Of a stretch of 8,515 nt of DNA, positions 6,538-8,515 are shown piece after piece. Position numbers and translations under genes: made by a program. Every line of letters starts with the position of its first letter. Positions within the stretch are counted from its first letter, which is position 1. Below the pieces are notes generated by a model. That model did not search any database, was not told the DNA's origin, and saw only the letters and a program-made list of their open reading frames with translations. The stretch is from a bacterium HR20 (GTDB taxonomy: Bacteria > Bacteroidota > Ignavibacteria > Kapaibacteriales > NICIL-2), in assembly GCA_002898675.1 (NCBI GenBank), contig BEHW01000089.1, forward strand, positions 1 through 8,515, in the 5' to 3' direction.

Positions 6538-6863
6538 AGCCAATGGTAATCTCACTGAGCGCGCTCTGCATCACCGTCAGTTGCTCCGCACAAATCGCTG
6601 CAACAGTTCTGCTCCAAGGCGTCGTGCTCGATGCGGAGACGCGGAAAGGCATTACCTCGAACCTTACGCTCTACGACCAGCGCGGGACGAAAGTCAACGA
6701 AACCCGCTCGAATGCATCTGAGAACGGTGCCTACCAGGTGATTGTCAAGCCTGGTGGCCGCTACGTCGTGGAGCTTCGTGCAGAAGGGTACATGACCACA
6801 CGTGATACAGTAACCGTACCTCCTGCTACTCGATACACAGAGCTCTCGCGGGACTTCACGCTT
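6196..6863 (+). repeat. Tandem paralogous CRD-coding segments in two adjacent genes
   Basis: The segments 6196-6441 and 6603-6863 encode similar domains. Shared landmarks are TVLL(R/Q)GVV at the start, G-x-Y-Q-x-x-x-x-PG-R-x-Y in the middle and PP-x-x-(K/R)-(F/Y)-(S/T)-E-L-(S/T)-(Q/R)-D-F-(S/T)-L at the end. The match is clear at protein level and only patchy at DNA level, so the duplication is old. Confidence 0.75.
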
Positions 6864-7235
6864 CGTGCAAAGAATGCCGGCCAGCGCGTTGTCGTCAGCA
6901 TTCCACTTTTCGAGGGTGATAAAGCAACGTTCCGTGTTGGTGCGGAGGAAGAACTTGCGCGCTACGCAGAGTTGCTGTCGCTCAATCCTGACGTCAAGCT
7001 TGGGATCGAATGCTATCCCGACCACGAGGATACTCGCGAACGCATGGCAGAACTGGCACGCAAGCGCGCTGAAGCAATCCGTGCGTTCTTGAGTGCACGA
7101 GGCATTGCAGCTTCGCGGCTTTCAATCATTGCGACATCTACAACGGATCCATACAATCCACCGCCACGAAAGCTGCGTCCGAAAGGACGATTCTACACCG
7201 GCGGCACATACTTCGTCATCGAGCCGATGAAGTAG
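6534..7235 (+). CDS. Secreted CRD plus OmpA-like (peptidoglycan-binding) protein
   Basis: The 233-residue protein has a signal peptide with probable cleavage after CSA (17-19) and no proper lipobox. A carboxypeptidase-regulatory-like domain follows at about 24-110, then an OmpA C-terminal-like domain at about 118-230. In the latter, FRVGAEEELARYAELLSLNP (133-152) matches the helix before the core strand. GIECYPDHED (158-167) replaces the usual GHTD segment. LARKRAEAIRAFLSARGIAASRL (174-196) matches the family's RA-x-x-V-x-x-L-x-x-x-GI-x-x-x-R pattern. D163 and R178 are 15 residues apart, like the Asp/Arg pair that holds diaminopimelate in known OmpA domains. Peptidoglycan binding in the periplasm is therefore likely, though the changed loop lowers certainty. 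The ATGA overlap with the previous gene suggests co-translation. No outer-membrane beta-barrel is present. Confidence 0.85.
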   Translation: MKPMVISLSALCITVSCSAQIAATVLLQGVVLDAETRKGITSNLTLYDQRGTKVNETRSNASENGAYQVIVKPGGRYVVELRAEGYMTTRDTVTVPPATRYTELSRDFTLRAKNAGQRVVVSIPLFEGDKATFRVGAEEELARYAELLSLNPDVKLGIECYPDHEDTRERMAELARKRAEAIRAFLSARGIAASRLSIIATSTTDPYNPPPRKLRPKGRFYTGGTYFVIEPMK

Positions 7236-7278
7236 CCGCCACGTGGCAGAGTGATCACCCATCCTTGGCTATCAACGC
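7236..7278. promoter_or_regulatory. Short gap with two adjacent palindromes before the oxidoreductase gene
   Basis: The 43-base gap contains the perfect 10-base palindrome GCCACGTGGC (7238-7247). Three bases later comes the perfect 8-base palindrome GTGATCAC (7251-7258). They could be operator half-sites or chance. There is no T-run, so a rho-independent terminator is not supported, and no TAnnTTTG box or Shine-Dalgarno sequence is seen. The downstream gene may be read through from the operon. Confidence 0.2.
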
Positions 7279-8515
7279 ATGCCCAGCCGACGTGATTTCC
7301 TTCGCATTGTGCTCCTGGGGAGCGGTGCACTCTACCTATCCCCGCCACTTGGTGGTTGCAACCGCCGCAGTGCCACCGTTGAACGCGCCCGAGACATCGG
7401 GCCAGAAGTAGCACGCCAGCAGTACGAAAATCCGCACCGCTTCATTCGCGAGCATCAACGCCAAGGAATTGATTGGCAGAATGCCGTTGCCCATACAGCA
7501 GACGTAACGATCGTCGGTGCTGGGCCTGCTGGACTGGCTGCTGCTGTGCTTTTGACTACGGCAGGATTCGACGTTCTCATCCTCGATAGCGAGCCAGTCG
7601 GCGGTGGCGCCGCACGGGCAGGTTCGTACAACGAGCAGCGCTACCCACTGGCTTCCATCTACTTTGTCGAGCAAACCGACATAATCGGCGAGCTGTGCAA
7701 GTATGCCGGACTCGCGCCCACAACAGTTCCACCAGACGCCGTCATCATCGAGGGGCAGCCGGTCGAACAGCTGTGGAATGACAGCGTGATATCGTCCCTA
7801 CCGCTTCCACGGACAGAACAAGCAGAACTTCGGCGCTTTCGGGATGAGTTGCTGGATATGCGCACTCGAGGAAGCATACCTGCCTATCCACTTCCGGACA
7901 CTCTTCCGCCTGCATTGAGCAAGCTCGATGCTCAACGTGCCAGCGAGTTTCTTGCCTCGTACCGTTCGCCGTTTTTGCACTCGCTGCTCGAGCTCTACGC
8001 CCGATCCTCGATGGGCGATACCTTGAAGAACATCAACGCATACTCCCTGCTGAACTTCTACGCCAATGAGCTCGATACACCACGCTACACGTTCCCCGGT
8101 GGCTTAGGAGCACTGAGCGCACACATTGTGCAGAAGCTCGGCGACCGCATCAAGACCGGGATGACATGCTTTCACATCGAGGATGCTCATCGAAATCCCA
8201 CAACATGGGCAATTGATGCTGCCGGTAGGCTCCACCGCTTTCGATCACGGGTAGCGATAGTTGCAGTGCAGAAATTCATGCTCCCGTGGGTCATTCCCGA
8301 GCTACCAGAGGCGCAGAAAAATGCAATGCATGCTCTGCACTACTCACCGTTTCTGACGGTGCATCTCTGCGCTCGGCGGCCGCTACTCCCAGCTGCATTC
8401 GACCTTTGGGTACCGAACGCACCGCCGCTGTTTACAGACATCATCAACGCGAATGCAACTGGACATGCCAGCACGAACGCATATGTCGCAAGCATCTACG
8501 CACCACGTTCTGCGC
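7279..8515 (+). CDS. Exported FAD-dependent oxidoreductase, amine-oxidase-like, Tat signal plus lipobox (3' partial)
   Basis: The reading frame stays open from the ATG at 7279 to the window edge, giving 412 residues without a stop. The N-terminus has a twin-arginine motif, SRRDFLR (3-9), a hydrophobic stretch (10-21) and a lipobox LGGC (24-27). It is thus predicted to be exported folded with its cofactor and lipid-anchored at C27. A Rossmann FAD-binding fold follows: DVTIVGAGPAGLAAAVLL (75-92) with the G80-x-G82-x-x-G85 fingerprint, the second strand ending at D103, and then GGGAARAGSY (108-117). Further on, FPGGLGALSAHIVQKLG (272-288) and a stretch near 330-370 follow the pattern of flavin amine oxidases and phytoene-desaturase relatives. 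Substrate and electron acceptor cannot be told. The start was chosen because it gives the complete Tat signal. The C-terminal FAD-contacting motif lies outside the window. Confidence 0.85.
   Translation, partial: MPSRRDFLRIVLLGSGALYLSPPLGGCNRRSATVERARDIGPEVARQQYENPHRFIREHQRQGIDWQNAVAHTADVTIVGAGPAGLAAAVLLTTAGFDVLILDSEPVGGGAARAGSYNEQRYPLASIYFVEQTDIIGELCKYAGLAPTTVPPDAVIIEGQPVEQLWNDSVISSLPLPRTEQAELRRFRDELLDMRTRGSIPAYPLPDTLPPALSKLDAQRASEFLASYRSPFLHSLLELYARSSMGDTLKNINAYSLLNFYANELDTPRYTFPGGLGALSAHIVQKLGDRIKTGMTCFHIEDAHRNPTTWAIDAAGRLHRFRSRVAIVAVQKFMLPWVIPELPEAQKNAMHALHYSPFLTVHLCARRPLLPAAFDLWVPNAPPLFTDIINANATGHASTNAYVASIYAPRSA

Overview
The window carries ten genes packed almost end to end. Nine are complete, and the last runs off the right edge. 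Base composition looks to be in the mid-50s % GC by eye. Clear Shine-Dalgarno sequences are scarce. One promoter-like box matches the TAnnTTTG element known from Bacteroidetes. Genes for secreted WD40, carboxypeptidase-regulatory-like and OmpA-like proteins occur together. This suggests a bacterium of the Bacteroidota/Chlorobiota (FCB) assemblage, perhaps a Kapabacteria-like or deep Chlorobi-lineage organism. That placement is inference; no rRNA or other marker is present. There are no tRNA, rRNA, CRISPR or insertion-sequence features, and no gene-free stretch longer than about 100 bases.

Left part (1-4598), housekeeping: an M42 metallo-aminopeptidase (+) overlaps tail to tail by 11 bases with a stand-alone biotin carboxylase subunit (-). 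The carboxylase gene diverges, across 64 bases, from a LolC/LolE-type lipoprotein-export permease (+). That gene runs with a TGATG overlap into a YraN/UPF0102 nuclease-like protein. A short RsbW-type ATP-binding (anti-sigma/histidine-kinase-like) protein lies on the minus strand, converging on yraN.

Centre and right (4599-7235), the most interesting part: a 102-base divergent region leads into a four-gene unit. It encodes a MerR-family regulator, a secreted seven-bladed WD40 propeller, a small secreted protein with a carboxypeptidase-regulatory-like domain (CRD), and a secreted CRD plus OmpA-like protein. Every junction in the unit is a 4-base ATGA overlap, so the four proteins are probably translationally coupled and made together. 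The order propeller, CRD, OmpA-like domain matches the order in PorE-type cell-envelope proteins of Bacteroidetes, where these domains (plus a TPR domain) sit on one polypeptide. Here they are split over separate proteins. The two CRD genes look like tandem duplicates.

Right edge (7279-8515): a FAD-dependent, amine-oxidase-like oxidoreductase whose N-terminus carries both a twin-arginine signal and a lipobox. This predicts an exported, lipid-anchored flavoprotein; its C-terminus lies outside the window.
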